Source of the DNA: Altericroceibacterium indicum
GTDB taxonomy: Bacteria > Pseudomonadota > Alphaproteobacteria > Sphingomonadales > Sphingomonadaceae
Direction: 5' to 3'
Length of the DNA: 64,000 nt
NCBI RefSeq assembly: GCF_009828105.1
Contig: NZ_WTYQ01000001.1
Span: 310,001-374,000 of the forward strand
In this document: positions 20,697 through 29,152 of the stretch, in pieces
How positions within the stretch are numbered: the stretch's first letter is position 1
How the letters are laid out: each line of letters begins with the position of its first letter
Translations under genes and position numbers: made by a program
The notes under the pieces: model-generated
Told to the model about the DNA's origin: nothing
Databases searched by the model: none
What the model saw: only the letters and a program-made list of their open reading frames with translations

Positions 20697-21875
20697 ATGG
20701 AAACACAGGCTGGCGATCCCGGAGCATTTGCTCAGTTTGATCTCAACCGGGTTGATAGCCCCGCATTCGTCGTGGATGCGGCCAAATTGCGTGAGAATTT
20801 ACGAGTTCTTGCCGATGTACGGAACCGTTCCGGGATCAAGATCCTTTCGGCATTGAAAGCTTTTTCCATGTGGTCGGTTGCACCGATCATTGGTGAATAT
20901 CTTGATGGTGTCTGCACCTCCGGCCTGTGGGAAGCGCGGTTGGCATCAGAGCATTATGATGGTGAGATTGCCACCTATTGTGCAGCCTATAAGCCTGATG
21001 AACTGTTGGAAATCTGCCGCTTGTCCGATCATGTGATCTTCAACACGCCGGGCCAGATTGAACTGTGTTCACAAGTGATTGCTCATGCACGCACGCAGGG
21101 CCTCGATTTTGATGTTGGTCTGCGGCTCAATCCGATGCATGCCGAAGGGGAAGTGCCGCGCTATGATCCATGTGCGCCGCATTCGCGCCTTGGCTTCCCG
21201 ATCGATCAACTTGAAGATGATCATATCGAACTGGTCGATGGCATCCACCTCCACACTTTGTGCGAGCAGGATTTTGTGCCGTTGAAGCGCACATGGGAAG
21301 CGCTGGAGCCGCATATTGAGCCCTACTTTGGCCATCTGCGCTGGATTAACCTAGGCGGGGGGCACCATATCACAAGATCGGATTATCAGCGTGATGAACT
21401 GGTTGAATTCCTGATTGAACTGCAGGAGCGGACCGGGGCTGAAATCTATATGGAACCGGGTGAGGCCGTGGCGCTGGATGCTGGCATTCTCACCGGCACG
21501 GTTCTGGATTCGCATTATAACGGTATGCCGTTGGCGATCACCGATATTTCCGCGACCTGCCATATGCCTGATGTGATCGAAGCGCCCTATCGTCCGGCCA
21601 TGCTGCATGAGGATGAAGATGGGGCAGGGGAGAAGATACGTCTTGGTGGCCCGTCATGCCTCGCAGGGGATGTGATCGGCGATTATCGCCTGCCTGTGCC
21701 TTGCAAGCCGGGGGAGCGAATCGCCTTTCTGGATCAGGCCCATTATTCCATGGTAAAAACCAACAGTTTCAACGGTGTGCCCCTGCCATCCATCTGGTTG
21801 TGGGATAGTGAAACTGACCAGCTCGAACAGATCAGGAGCTTCGGATATGAGGATTTCCGGAACCGACTGTCCTGA
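20697..21875 (+). CDS. nspC: Carboxynorspermidine/carboxyspermidine decarboxylase
   Basis: A 392-residue PLP-dependent fold III (alanine racemase-like) decarboxylase that converts carboxyspermidine or carboxynorspermidine to spermidine or norspermidine. The PLP lysine is in 'ILSALKAFSMW' near the N-terminus. Other family features are 'GVCTSGLWEARLA', 'GLRLNPMH', 'GIHLHTLCEQ', 'INLGGGHHITRSDY', 'YMEPGEAV' and 'GGPSCLAGDVIGDY'. ATG 20697 has TAAGGA about 7 nt upstream; a longer frame from 20652 runs through the second hairpin and is rejected. It acts right after CANSDH in the alternative spermidine route that needs no S-adenosylmethionine. Confidence 0.95.
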   Translation: METQAGDPGAFAQFDLNRVDSPAFVVDAAKLRENLRVLADVRNRSGIKILSALKAFSMWSVAPIIGEYLDGVCTSGLWEARLASEHYDGEIATYCAAYKPDELLEICRLSDHVIFNTPGQIELCSQVIAHARTQGLDFDVGLRLNPMHAEGEVPRYDPCAPHSRLGFPIDQLEDDHIELVDGIHLHTLCEQDFVPLKRTWEALEPHIEPYFGHLRWINLGGGHHITRSDYQRDELVEFLIELQERTGAEIYMEPGEAVALDAGILTGTVLDSHYNGMPLAITDISATCHMPDVIEAPYRPAMLHEDEDGAGEKIRLGGPSCLAGDVIGDYRLPVPCKPGERIAFLDQAHYSMVKTNSFNGVPLPSIWLWDSETDQLEQIRSFGYEDFRNRLS

Positions 21876-21897
21876 CCAGACGTAGGTCAGAAAACCG

Positions 21898-21941
21898 TGC
21901 AAGGGGAACGCTCTGTCGAGTGTCATAAATTTCCCCTTGCA
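21898..21941. repeat. 11-bp inverted repeat overlapping the ODC promoter
   Basis: TGCAAGGGGAA (21898-21908) and TTCCCCTTGCA (21931-21941) are exact reverse complements. A smaller stem lies inside (ACGCTC/GAGTGT). It lies just after the nspC stop and its right arm covers the -35 element of the next promoter. It may be the nspC terminator, an operator, or both. Confidence 0.7.
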
Positions 21942-21964
21942 TGTCGTCACACGAGGCTTATATG
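21937..21964 (+). promoter_or_regulatory. Probable promoter of the ornithine decarboxylase gene
   Basis: TTGCAT (21937-21942) and TATATG (21959-21964) are separated by 16 nt, a fair sigma-70-type match. Initiation would fall near 21970, just before the structured leader. Confidence 0.5.
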
Positions 21965-21969
21965 CGCGC

Positions 21970-22046
21970 CCTCTGCTGCCCCATGGGGACTTCCTAACCG
22001 CAAGGCAGCCTCGCTTGTAAAACTAACCGTTTGGGGGTCCCTTGAA
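21970..22046 (+). ncRNA. Structured ODC leader, candidate speF-type regulatory RNA
   Basis: A 6-bp stem (GCTGCC 21975-21980 with GGCAGC 22004-22009) encloses GGGAC (21986-21990), which can pair with GTCCC (22037-22041) downstream to make a pseudoknot. The second strand overlaps the G-run (22033-22037) that would serve as ribosome-binding site for the ODC start at 22047. Position and layout resemble the speF RNA motif known upstream of ornithine decarboxylase genes in alphaproteobacteria. The match is by general form, not by covariance search. It suggests translational control by polyamines or another ligand. Confidence 0.55.
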
Positions 22047-23252
22047 TTGCACATTTACCCTGACGCCTCGGCTGTAGTTCGTGATCTTTCGCCGGATGAG
22101 CCTGTCATCCTGAATCGCCCACATGCGGCGGCTCGGGCTGGACGCTTCTTCGCGCAGAAATTTCCCGGAAAATCGCTGTATGCGGTGAAGGCCAATCCTT
22201 CGCCCGAAATCGTTCAGATCCTATGGGATTCTGGCGTGACGCATTTTGATGTCGCTTCCATTGCCGAAGTGCGGATGGTGCGCGGGGTTTTGCCTGATGC
22301 AACGCTGTGCTTCATGCATCCCGTGAAGACCAAGCGAGCTGTAGCCGAAGCCTATCACACGCATGGCGTGAAGACATTCAGCCTCGATACGATCGAAGAG
22401 CTGGAGAAGATCGTTGAAGCCACCCGTTCGCAAGACGGCGCACAGGCTGAAGATCTGAACCTGCTGGTGCGTCTGCGTGTATCTTCCGATTATTCGGAAC
22501 TGTCGCTGGCATCCAAATTCGGCATCGATCTGGCTGATGCGGCTCCGCTGCTTCAGGCAACCCGCCAGCATTGTGATGCGCTGGGCATCTGCTTCCACGT
22601 TGGCAGTCAGGCGATGACGCCGTTTGCCTATGTGCAGGCGCTGGAGCGCGTTCGTGCCGCGATTGCAGAAGCAGCCGTGACGGTGGACATCGTGGACGTG
22701 GGTGGGGGCTTCCCGAGCTCTTACCCCGGCATGGAACCGCCACCGCTCGAAGATTACTTCGCTGTGATCCATCGCCATTTTGAAAATCTGCCGATTTCCT
22801 ATTCGGCAGAGCTGTGGTGCGAACCGGGCCGGGCGCTGTGTGCAGAATATAGCTCGCTCATCGTGCTGGTGGAAAAGCGTCGTGGGGATGAACTTTACAT
22901 CAACGATGGGGCCTATGGTGCCTTGTTCGATGCAGCCCATGTGGAATGGCGTTTTCCAGTGGAAGCACTGGAAGATGATCTGACCGAAGGCCTGATGGAG
23001 TTTTCCTTCTACGGCCCGACCTGTGACGATGCGGATTTCATGAAAGGCCCTTTCATGCTTCCCGCTGACATTCAGGCTGGCGATTATATCGAAATCGGTA
23101 TGCTCGGTGCCTATGGCGCAGCGATGAAGACTGGCTTTAATGGCTTTGGTGCGGCGGCATGTGTGAATGTGTCCAACGAACCTATGGCTAGCCTCTATCG
23201 CGGTGATAGGGTTGACCCGCGCGAAAGCGACAATGTGGTGAGCTTGCGCTAA
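22047..23252 (+). CDS. Ornithine/lysine decarboxylase, fold III
   Basis: A 401-residue PLP-dependent decarboxylase of the alanine-racemase fold, making putrescine (or cadaverine). The PLP lysine is in 'SLYAVKANPSPEIV'. Other features are 'THFDVASIAEVRMV', 'LRVSSDYSELSLASKFG', 'FHVGSQAMTP', 'VDVGGGFPSSYPG', 'ELWCEPGRALCAEY' and the substrate-site 'FYGPTCDDADFM' (CD at the usual active-site cysteine/aspartate). The TTG at 22047 gives MHIYPDASAVV, the N-terminus expected for this family. The longer frame from 21897 would translate the promoter and leader and is rejected. Putrescine made here can feed the carboxyspermidine pathway encoded just upstream. Confidence 0.9.
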   Translation: MHIYPDASAVVRDLSPDEPVILNRPHAAARAGRFFAQKFPGKSLYAVKANPSPEIVQILWDSGVTHFDVASIAEVRMVRGVLPDATLCFMHPVKTKRAVAEAYHTHGVKTFSLDTIEELEKIVEATRSQDGAQAEDLNLLVRLRVSSDYSELSLASKFGIDLADAAPLLQATRQHCDALGICFHVGSQAMTPFAYVQALERVRAAIAEAAVTVDIVDVGGGFPSSYPGMEPPPLEDYFAVIHRHFENLPISYSAELWCEPGRALCAEYSSLIVLVEKRRGDELYINDGAYGALFDAAHVEWRFPVEALEDDLTEGLMEFSFYGPTCDDADFMKGPFMLPADIQAGDYIEIGMLGAYGAAMKTGFNGFGAAACVNVSNEPMASLYRGDRVDPRESDNVVSLR

Positions 23253-23276
23253 GCGCTGGTTACATTATCAGTTATA

Positions 23277-23313
23277 AAAAGGCCCCGGAGGAGCGATCCT
23301 GCCGGGGCCTTTT
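23277..23313. terminator. Bidirectional rho-independent terminator
   Basis: AAAAGGCCCCGG (23277-23288) pairs with CCGGGGCCTTTT (23302-23313), leaving a 13-nt loop. U-runs arise on both strands, as expected between the convergent ODC and queH genes. Confidence 0.9.
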
Positions 23314-23340
23314 CTTGTGTGGTGGAGCGGAAAGCACGGC

Positions 23341-24009
23341 TTAGCCCGGTGCCTGGTCCTTGCCGTAATAATGCTTGCCCAATTCCACTTCCGGGCGACC
23401 TTGCGCCGCGCGGTGGGCGTTGGTGTCACGTAGCGAATAGACGCAGCCGCAATATTCCTGCTGATAGAATTGTTCGCGCTTGGAAATCTCGATCATCCGT
23501 GCGCCGCCGCCGCCTTTACGCCAGTTGAAGGTCCAATACTTCAGATCAGGATAATGCGCTGCAGCCCGTTCGCCAGAACCGTTGATCTGGTTCATGTCTT
23601 TCCAACGCGAAATGCCAAGGCAGGAGGTCATGACCGGAAAATCATTCTCGTGGGCGTAGAGGGCAGTGCGTTCAAAGCGCATGTCGAAGCACATGGTGCA
23701 GCGTGCACCGCGTTCCGGCTCCCATTCAAGGCCGCGTGCGCGTTTGAACCAATTGGTAGTGTCGTAATCGGCATCGACGAAAGGCACATTATGTTCTTCA
23801 GCAAAGCGGATATTCTCTTCCTTGCGGAGGATATATTCCTCCTTGGGGTGAATATTCGGATTGTAGAAGAAGATCGTATAGTCGATTCCGCTCGCCGTCA
23901 TGGCTTCCATCACTTCGCCCGAACATGGCGCACAGCAGCTATGCAGCAGCACGCGCTTGTGGCCTTCAGGCGGAGTAAGAACCGGGCGTTCGATATCGGT
24001 CGTGGTCAT
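23341..24009 (-). CDS. queH: Epoxyqueuosine reductase QueH
   Basis: A 222-residue protein of the former DUF208 family. It reduces epoxyqueuosine to queuosine in tRNA, replacing the unrelated cobalamin-dependent QueG. Cysteine motifs are the adjacent pair in '[14 protein letters not shown]', '[15 protein letters not shown]' and 'YCGCVYSL', ligands of an Fe-S cluster and a second metal. '[13 protein letters not shown]' and '[16 protein letters not shown]' are family segments. ATG 24009 starts 'MTTTDIERP'; the longer frame to 24051 is not supported by homology. It stands alone, converging with the ODC gene. Confidence 0.93.
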   Translation of the reverse strand: MTTTDIERPVLTPPEGHKRVLLHSCCAPCSGEVMEAMTASGIDYTIFFYNPNIHPKEEYILRKEENIRFAEEHNVPFVDADYDTTNWFKRARGLEWEPERGARCTMCFDMRFERTALYAHENDFPVMTSCLGISRWKDMNQINGSGERAAAHYPDLKYWTFNWRKGGGGARMIEISKREQFYQQEYCGCVYSLRDTNAHRAAQGRPEVELGKHYYGKDQAPG

Positions 24010-24108
24010 AATAGCTGTCCGTATGGCCTTGATAGGCAATAGGCGCGCCATAACCGATCTAAGGGGTGAGATGGAACCCCTGCCAGTACGGAGGGTGCTT
24101 ATTTCGCC

Positions 24109-24882
24109 TCAGCCATATTTGTCGCGATGTTTGGCCAGAGTGCCGGAGACCCGGTCCAATGCCGAACTGATTTTCTTCGGAAAGCTGCCCGGAGTGATCG
24201 CAGTGGAGTCTGAATGGGCAGCGCAGACCACTGCGGCAGCGGACCAGCGTTCCCCCAATTCCTGCGCCCAGCCACTGAAATCACCTGCCGCACCGGGCCG
24301 CTTTTCAAGCGCCTTGGCCAGCGTGGGGTGGAAGGAGATTTTGGGCTTGGGCAATATCCAGCTCAGCGGTGCAGGCCAATTGAAATAGGTGAGCGTGTCA
24401 TCAACATGGATGACGCCTGAGGGCTTGTGATAGGCCAGCAGTGAGGAAAAATGCACGTTCCCATTATCGGAAATGTAATCCACCCCGCGGGGCTGGGAAA
24501 AGTCCAGAACATCGCTGTAAAGCTCTGATACTTTGTTACTTTCTACCGTTGCCTCTTGCCAGTGGATTTGCGGGCAGCAATGTTTATGGCGGGTTGAGCC
24601 ATAGACTTTGGCGTGCGGGAAGAGCGATGCCATCCCATCGCAATGGAGAGTGTGGAAGGGATGCAGATTGAGGATTGCCTCCACCCGATTTCCCCCCTCA
24701 GTCAGCGCAAAAATATCACGCTGCATTTCTGGTGTCAGAGAGTAGGAATCCAGGAAAATAAAATTTCCGCTGGGTAATTTCACGAGAGAAGCCTGCGTCC
24801 CCACATTCAATAGGCCGGCAATTTTGAAGATCCCCCGAATATTCCAGAAATTCTCATTAATCCGGACGATTGCTTCGCTCAT
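24109..24882 (-). CDS. MBL-fold/DUF4336-like protein
   Basis: A 257-residue protein. The strand pattern 'QASLVKLPSGNFIFLDSYSL' followed by 'AILNLHPFHTLHCDGMASLFPHAKVYGS' looks like a metallo-beta-lactamase fold of the DUF4336 type, where a conserved Asn...FH replaces the usual HxHxDH. Later 'GVIHVDDTLTYFN' is in the place of the fourth metal-ligand strand. Enzymatic activity is unknown and metal binding may be altered. ATG 24882 is supported by AGGAGA 8 nt upstream; the frame could extend to 24996 but homology begins near 'MSEAIVRINENFW'. It is divergent from the cytochrome c gene. Confidence 0.7.
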   Translation of the reverse strand: MSEAIVRINENFWNIRGIFKIAGLLNVGTQASLVKLPSGNFIFLDSYSLTPEMQRDIFALTEGGNRVEAILNLHPFHTLHCDGMASLFPHAKVYGSTRHKHCCPQIHWQEATVESNKVSELYSDVLDFSQPRGVDYISDNGNVHFSSLLAYHKPSGVIHVDDTLTYFNWPAPLSWILPKPKISFHPTLAKALEKRPGAAGDFSGWAQELGERWSAAAVVCAAHSDSTAITPGSFPKKISSALDRVSGTLAKHRDKYG

Positions 24883-24941
24883 GCCATTCTCCTGTTGCTG
24901 TGCACATGCCCTGCCAGTCTTACGGTTGAAGCGGTAAAGTG

Positions 24942-24998
24942 TTTCACCTGCAAGTCTGTTGTGCGCAATTGGAGAAAAGAGCGTGAAATATCGCACAA
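24942..24998. promoter_or_regulatory. Interleaved inverted repeats between divergent genes
   Basis: TTTCAC (24942-24947) pairs with GTGAAA (24983-24988), and TTGTGCG (24959-24965) pairs with CGCACAA (24992-24998). The order A-B-A'-B' could make a pseudoknot in RNA from the minus strand, or mark two overlapping operator sites. It lies 60-116 bp upstream of the MBL-like gene. Confidence 0.3.
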
Positions 24999-25111
24999 TT
25001 ACTCGATGAATCTACATAATCCGCCAGACCAACCAATGGCCTTTACGCCTCTCTTGTGAGGCAATTGGTCCGCTATTGTGAGGTGCTGTTGGCCAGCTAT
25101 AGGGCGGATCG

Positions 25112-25564
25112 ATGAGGCACTCTTTCTTCTATACCCAAGCGGCTGCAATTCTGCTGATTGCGCCCTTCCTTGGCGCATGCAGTGACGACCGCCACGATGA
25201 GCGGCTGGCGGCGGCCGGTCCCAACCCATCGCTCAGTGCTTTGATGAAAGTTGCTGATGCTGATGCCGGTGCCAGAAAATTTGGCCAATGTGCAGCGTGC
25301 CATACGATCCGCAAAGGCGGCGCGGATAAGAACGGGCCAAACCTGCACGGTATATTTGGCAAAAGAATGGGGCAGGGTAGCAGAGCTTTCAGCTACACCG
25401 CAGCGCTCAGCAACGCAGGCGGCACATGGGATGCACAAACCCTGGATGCCTGGCTCCAGAACCCACAAAAGGTGGTCCCCGGTACAAAAATGCAATTTGG
25501 CGGGATTGCTGATCCGCTCAACCGCGCTGATGTGATTGCTTATCTGCAAAAAGAGGCGGATTAG
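25112..25564 (+). CDS. Small c-type cytochrome, probable lipoprotein
   Basis: A 150-residue protein with a signal sequence ending in the lipobox-like 'FLGAC'. The mature domain is a class I cytochrome c with heme-binding 'GQCAACHTIRKGGADKNGPNLHGIFG' (CAACH) and the axial methionine in 'VVPGTKMQFGG', ending 'VIAYLQKEAD'. It is of the cyt c2/c550 type found in alphaproteobacteria and would shuttle electrons in the periplasm, tethered to the membrane if lipidated. Cys at the lipobox is followed by SDD; Asp at position +3 does not contradict outer-membrane sorting, but this is not decisive. Confidence 0.9.
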   Translation: MRHSFFYTQAAAILLIAPFLGACSDDRHDERLAAAGPNPSLSALMKVADADAGARKFGQCAACHTIRKGGADKNGPNLHGIFGKRMGQGSRAFSYTAALSNAGGTWDAQTLDAWLQNPQKVVPGTKMQFGGIADPLNRADVIAYLQKEAD

Positions 25565-25618
25565 CCATGTTTCAGCACTCTTCGCCAAAATGCTGCCAGG
25601 GCAGTTGATCGATGGGCG

Positions 25619-26716
25619 TTATTGCAGAACCTGCATGACATCGACCAGCTTCACATCGCGCATCTGATTGAGATAGGCCTCGTAATACCCTTTGTGGGAA
25701 GCGCCAACAATCGCCAGCAATTTTGTTCCCGGCTTGCGGCCAAGCACTTCCCTGATATTGGCGACCATGCGCAGATTGCGTGTTTCCCAATAAGCGACAT
25801 AACGCCGCCCGAACGCTTCGGGGGAAGGTTCCGCGAGGGCAGCGCCCCAGTCCGAGTGGTAGGCTTCTATGGCATATGAGGGCGAATTATACGCGCGGTA
25901 AATATCCAGTAGGCCGTCAGCTTTGCCCAAATTGGCATTGAGCGCGTCACTTTGTGCGTTCCGCGCCTTGGTGGCCGGGTTATCCCACGCTTTCATAAGG
26001 GCCGCGCCATAGGCTTCGTTATCGAGCATATCGCCTGCATAATATGACTGATCGTCGACGTTCCACACGCGCTCCAGGCCGGATTTCGCGGCCACTTGCG
26101 CTGCTATGAGGTCAACTTCGTTCTTTCGGCTTGTCTGGCGGTCGAGAAAGGTTGCCAGCGTGTCAGTGAGCTGGCCTTCAGCGCGGCGTTCCTGTTGGGG
26201 CAGGCGGAGCCACTGAACGGTTGCCGAAGCTGGCTCGCCAGCAGCCAGAAAGAGCAATGCCAGTTTTCGCCGTTGTTGAGGAGTGGGGTCATCCGGCCAA
26301 TTCGCAAGGATCTTCTCGACGTCGGCATTGGCGGTTGGCACATCGAGACCGCTTGCCTGATGGGCTTCTGTGGTATCGAAGCAATAGCTGTTGAGGGTCT
26401 CTTCGTCATATCGTGCGGGCTGCCGCTGCATTGCATCACAGAGCAGGCCAGAGCTGTTTTCTACCGCAACAGCCGTTGGATGCCATTTTACAAGGCGATT
26501 CACCAATGGCTGGGTCATTTCCGGGCGGAAATTATCTGGCAGGGTGGAGAGATGCGGCGATGCAAGGACCATCACTTCATTAGGTGATCCCGCTGGGCGA
26601 TCATCGAACCGGTCAGGCTGAAAGGACGGATGGTAGTTTTGCGCAACAGCAGCGCCGCTAAATCCTATAGCGAGAAATATCAGAGCCCTCGCTGCCGCAA
26701 ACTTTGGCCGTATCAT
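25619..26716 (-). CDS. DUF5694-like secreted protein
   Basis: A 365-residue protein with a signal peptide (ALIFLAIGFSGAAVAQ). 'EVMVLASPHLSTLPDNFRPE' near the N-terminus and 'GTKLLAIVGASHKGYYEAYLNQM' near the C-terminus resemble DUF5694. The paired HL and SHK elements recall the TraB/ChaN-like layout with conserved His at both ends, possibly a metal site. Function is unknown. AGGAG about 8 nt before the ATG supports the start at 26716. The gene follows hemA on the same strand, with a palindrome (GAACAGTGCTGTTC) between them. Confidence 0.75.
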   Translation of the reverse strand: MIRPKFAAARALIFLAIGFSGAAVAQNYHPSFQPDRFDDRPAGSPNEVMVLASPHLSTLPDNFRPEMTQPLVNRLVKWHPTAVAVENSSGLLCDAMQRQPARYDEETLNSYCFDTTEAHQASGLDVPTANADVEKILANWPDDPTPQQRRKLALLFLAAGEPASATVQWLRLPQQERRAEGQLTDTLATFLDRQTSRKNEVDLIAAQVAAKSGLERVWNVDDQSYYAGDMLDNEAYGAALMKAWDNPATKARNAQSDALNANLGKADGLLDIYRAYNSPSYAIEAYHSDWGAALAEPSPEAFGRRYVAYWETRNLRMVANIREVLGRKPGTKLLAIVGASHKGYYEAYLNQMRDVKLVDVMQVLQ

Positions 26717-26772
26717 GCCCGACTCCTGCCAATATGAGAGTGGGTAAAGCTAGCACTCAATTGAACAAGTGC

Positions 26773-26786
26773 GAACAGTGCTGTTC
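26773..26786. promoter_or_regulatory. Palindrome GAACAGTGCTGTTC upstream of the DUF5694-like gene
   Basis: GAACAG and CTGTTC are perfect inverted 6-mers around TG, 57-70 bp upstream of the start codon at 26716. It has the size and spacing of a dimeric repressor operator. It has GAAC/GTTC ends, but not the GTTC-N7-GTTC form of the alphaproteobacterial LexA site. Confidence 0.35.
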
Positions 26787-26852
26787 ATTGGTGAAAGCGG
26801 CCTTGCAGCGCTTCAGTGTCGCGCTGGAGCAATGCGTCTTCGCGGCCTGAGC

Positions 26853-28067
26853 TTAAGCCGCCAGACGCATTTCCAGACGGTCCCAGATTTCCACCAGTGC
26901 GTCGGTCAATTCGCGCATCATGGCGTCTGTGTGCGCCGGGCCGGGGGTGAAGCGCAGGCGCTCTTTCCCGCGGGGAACGGTGGGGTAATTAATCGGCTGC
27001 ACATAGGCGCCATATTCGGCCAGCAGAATATCGCTGATGCGTTTCGCCTTCACCGGATCGCCTACCATGAGCGGTACGATATGGGTGGTGGAATCGAGCA
27101 CAGGCAGGCCTGCTTCACGCATCATGCGTTTTAGCGTGGCGGCGCTTGCCTGCTGCTTCTCACGCTCTTCCGAAGAGGATTTGAGATGGCGAACAGATGC
27201 GAGCACCCCTGCCACCAGAACGGGGCTGAGCGAGGTCGTGAAGATGAAGCCGGGGGCGTATGAACGGATCACATCGATGATCTTTTGATCGGCTGCGATA
27301 TAGCCGCCCATCACACCAAAGGCCTTGCCTAGCGTACCTTCGATAATGTCGATCCGGCCTGCTGCAGCGTCGCGTTCTGAAATGCCACCGCCGCGCGCGC
27401 CATACATGCCGACCGCATGGACTTCATCGATATAGGTGAGGGCGTTATATTTGTCCGCCAGATCGCAAATCGCGTGGATCGGGGCGACATCGGCATCCAT
27501 TGAATAGACGCTTTCAAACGCGATCAGCTTGGGCACATCAGGGTCTTCTGCAGCGAGCAGTTCTTCCAGATGGGCCACATCATTGTGCCGCCACACGCGC
27601 TTTTCACAGCCGGAATTGCGGATACCGGCGATCATGCTGGCGTGGTTCAGCTCGTCCGAGAAGATCACACAGCCGGGAAGCAGCTTGGCAAGGGTGGACA
27701 GCGTGGCGTCGTTGGAGACATAGCCGCTGGTGAACAGCAGCGCGCCTTCCTTGCCATGCAGATCGGCCAGTTCCTGCTCAAGCTGGATATGATAATGGGT
27801 ATTGCCACCAATATTGCGCGTGCCGCCGGAGCCTGCGCCGACATTGTGCAGCGCTTCTTCCATTGCTTCGACCACCTTGGGATGTTGCCCCATGGCGAGG
27901 TAATCATTGGAACACCAGACGGTGATCGGCTTGGGGCCATTATGCCCAGCAAAACAGCGCGCATCGGGGTAGGAGCCCTTATTGCGCAGGATTTCGATAA
28001 ACACCCGATAACGGCCTTCTGAATGAAGACGGTCAATCGCTTGGTCAAAAATCTGGTCGTAATTCAC
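26853..28067 (-). CDS. hemA: 5-aminolevulinate synthase
   Basis: A 404-residue PLP enzyme of the alpha-oxoamine synthase family. It condenses glycine and succinyl-CoA to 5-aminolevulinate, the first step of tetrapyrrole synthesis in alphaproteobacteria. Features are '[17 protein letters not shown]', '[17 protein letters not shown]', '[13 protein letters not shown]', '[12 protein letters not shown]', and the PLP lysine in '[15 protein letters not shown]'. The start is GTG (28067-28065), as '[12 protein letters not shown]' is the family N-terminus. It matches the usual 400-410 residues. Confidence 0.96.
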   Translation of the reverse strand: MNYDQIFDQAIDRLHSEGRYRVFIEILRNKGSYPDARCFAGHNGPKPITVWCSNDYLAMGQHPKVVEAMEEALHNVGAGSGGTRNIGGNTHYHIQLEQELADLHGKEGALLFTSGYVSNDATLSTLAKLLPGCVIFSDELNHASMIAGIRNSGCEKRVWRHNDVAHLEELLAAEDPDVPKLIAFESVYSMDADVAPIHAICDLADKYNALTYIDEVHAVGMYGARGGGISERDAAAGRIDIIEGTLGKAFGVMGGYIAADQKIIDVIRSYAPGFIFTTSLSPVLVAGVLASVRHLKSSSEEREKQQASAATLKRMMREAGLPVLDSTTHIVPLMVGDPVKAKRISDILLAEYGAYVQPINYPTVPRGKERLRFTPGPAHTDAMMRELTDALVEIWDRLEMRLAA

Positions 28068-28194
28068 ACAACCGGTCCGTTTTGCTCCGCATTCAAAGGC
28101 TTGGCGCCCTTATTTTCGCGGCTAGGGATAAGTTGAATGCGCTTTACGATGATCCGCCCCGCGTTGGAAGGAGAGAGTTTGCGAGCTTGTCGCA

Positions 28195-29010
28195 TTAAAA
28201 GCGTTCAATGTGATCGATGCCATAATTCTGCAACATGGTGAGCAGGCTGCTGTCAGCTGGCTCTCCCCCAGTGAATACCGCAAAATCGCGTTGTTTTCGG
28301 CTGAAATCCTGCCCTTGGGTAAGGTGGTGGATGCGCCGGGCAATCCCTTGAGATCCGTCGATGAATTGGACATTTTGCCCCAGCACTTCGCCCAGTTCCT
28401 GCTGTACCAGCGGGAAATGCGTGCAGGCGAGCACCACCGTATCAATTTCGTTGCCTTGTACCTGACTGCGTAGCCCTTCAATAGCTGCGTGGAAAATAGC
28501 GGGGTCAGGCGTAATTCCGCGCAATTTGGCTTCTGCTGCGGCGACAAGGTCGGGTGCTCCATAGCGAATCAGGCGTTTGCCAGAAGCGAATTCGGCTTCC
28601 AGATTATCGACATAGGCCTGCCGGATTGTCGCTGCGGTTCCCAGTAACCCGATCACTCCGCTTTTGGTCATCGCCGCAGCCGGTTTGATGGCGGGCACCG
28701 TGCCAACAATCGGCAGATCGAGCGCTTCTCTCACAGTGGCAAGGGCAATGGTGGAGGCTGTGTTGCAGGCGATGGTGATAAGGCGCGGACGATATCGCTC
28801 TACCATCCGGCCAAGCATGGCGGGCACGCGCGCGGCGATTTCGCTTTCCGTCTTCTCGCCATAAGGAAGGGCTGCCGTATCAGCGGCATAGACAATAGGC
28901 GCATCCGGCAAAAGTTTGCGGATTTCAGCCAGTACAGACAGGCCTCCCACACCAGAATCAAAGATCAGCAAAGGGGCATCGGCAAGGGGGGCTTCGCATG
29001 TCATATCCAT
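28195..29010 (-). CDS. murI: Glutamate racemase
   Basis: A 271-residue enzyme that makes D-glutamate for peptidoglycan. The N-terminal 'LLIFDSGVGGLSVLAEI', 'AADTAALPYGEK', the first catalytic cysteine in 'TIACNTAST' and the second in 'VVLACTHFPLV' are all present. Length fits the family. A second ATG at 29004 is also possible. It is upstream of hemA on the same strand, separated by about 130 bp that contain no other gene. Confidence 0.95.
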   Translation of the reverse strand: MDMTCEAPLADAPLLIFDSGVGGLSVLAEIRKLLPDAPIVYAADTAALPYGEKTESEIAARVPAMLGRMVERYRPRLITIACNTASTIALATVREALDLPIVGTVPAIKPAAAMTKSGVIGLLGTAATIRQAYVDNLEAEFASGKRLIRYGAPDLVAAAEAKLRGITPDPAIFHAAIEGLRSQVQGNEIDTVVLACTHFPLVQQELGEVLGQNVQFIDGSQGIARRIHHLTQGQDFSRKQRDFAVFTGGEPADSSLLTMLQNYGIDHIERF

Positions 29011-29152
29011 TTCGGCATATTTTCCCCCTGTGGAATTGCAAGCAAGCCGCTATGGGTTGTGCAAGATTATTGTTCGTCATGGCAGCAAAGCCACGCAATC
29101 TGCGGTGGCGTGGGTGCCATGATGGTTTGGCCAAGATGAAGTGGGACTTAGG

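Noticed and set aside
21897-22046. N-terminal extension of ornithine decarboxylase from 21897
   Set aside because: It would translate the inverted repeat, promoter and leader RNA; homologues begin at the MHIYPDAS-like sequence encoded from 22047.
22221-22940. Minus-strand frame of 239 codons opposite ODC
   Set aside because: A shadow of a strongly conserved gene with no recognisable domain.
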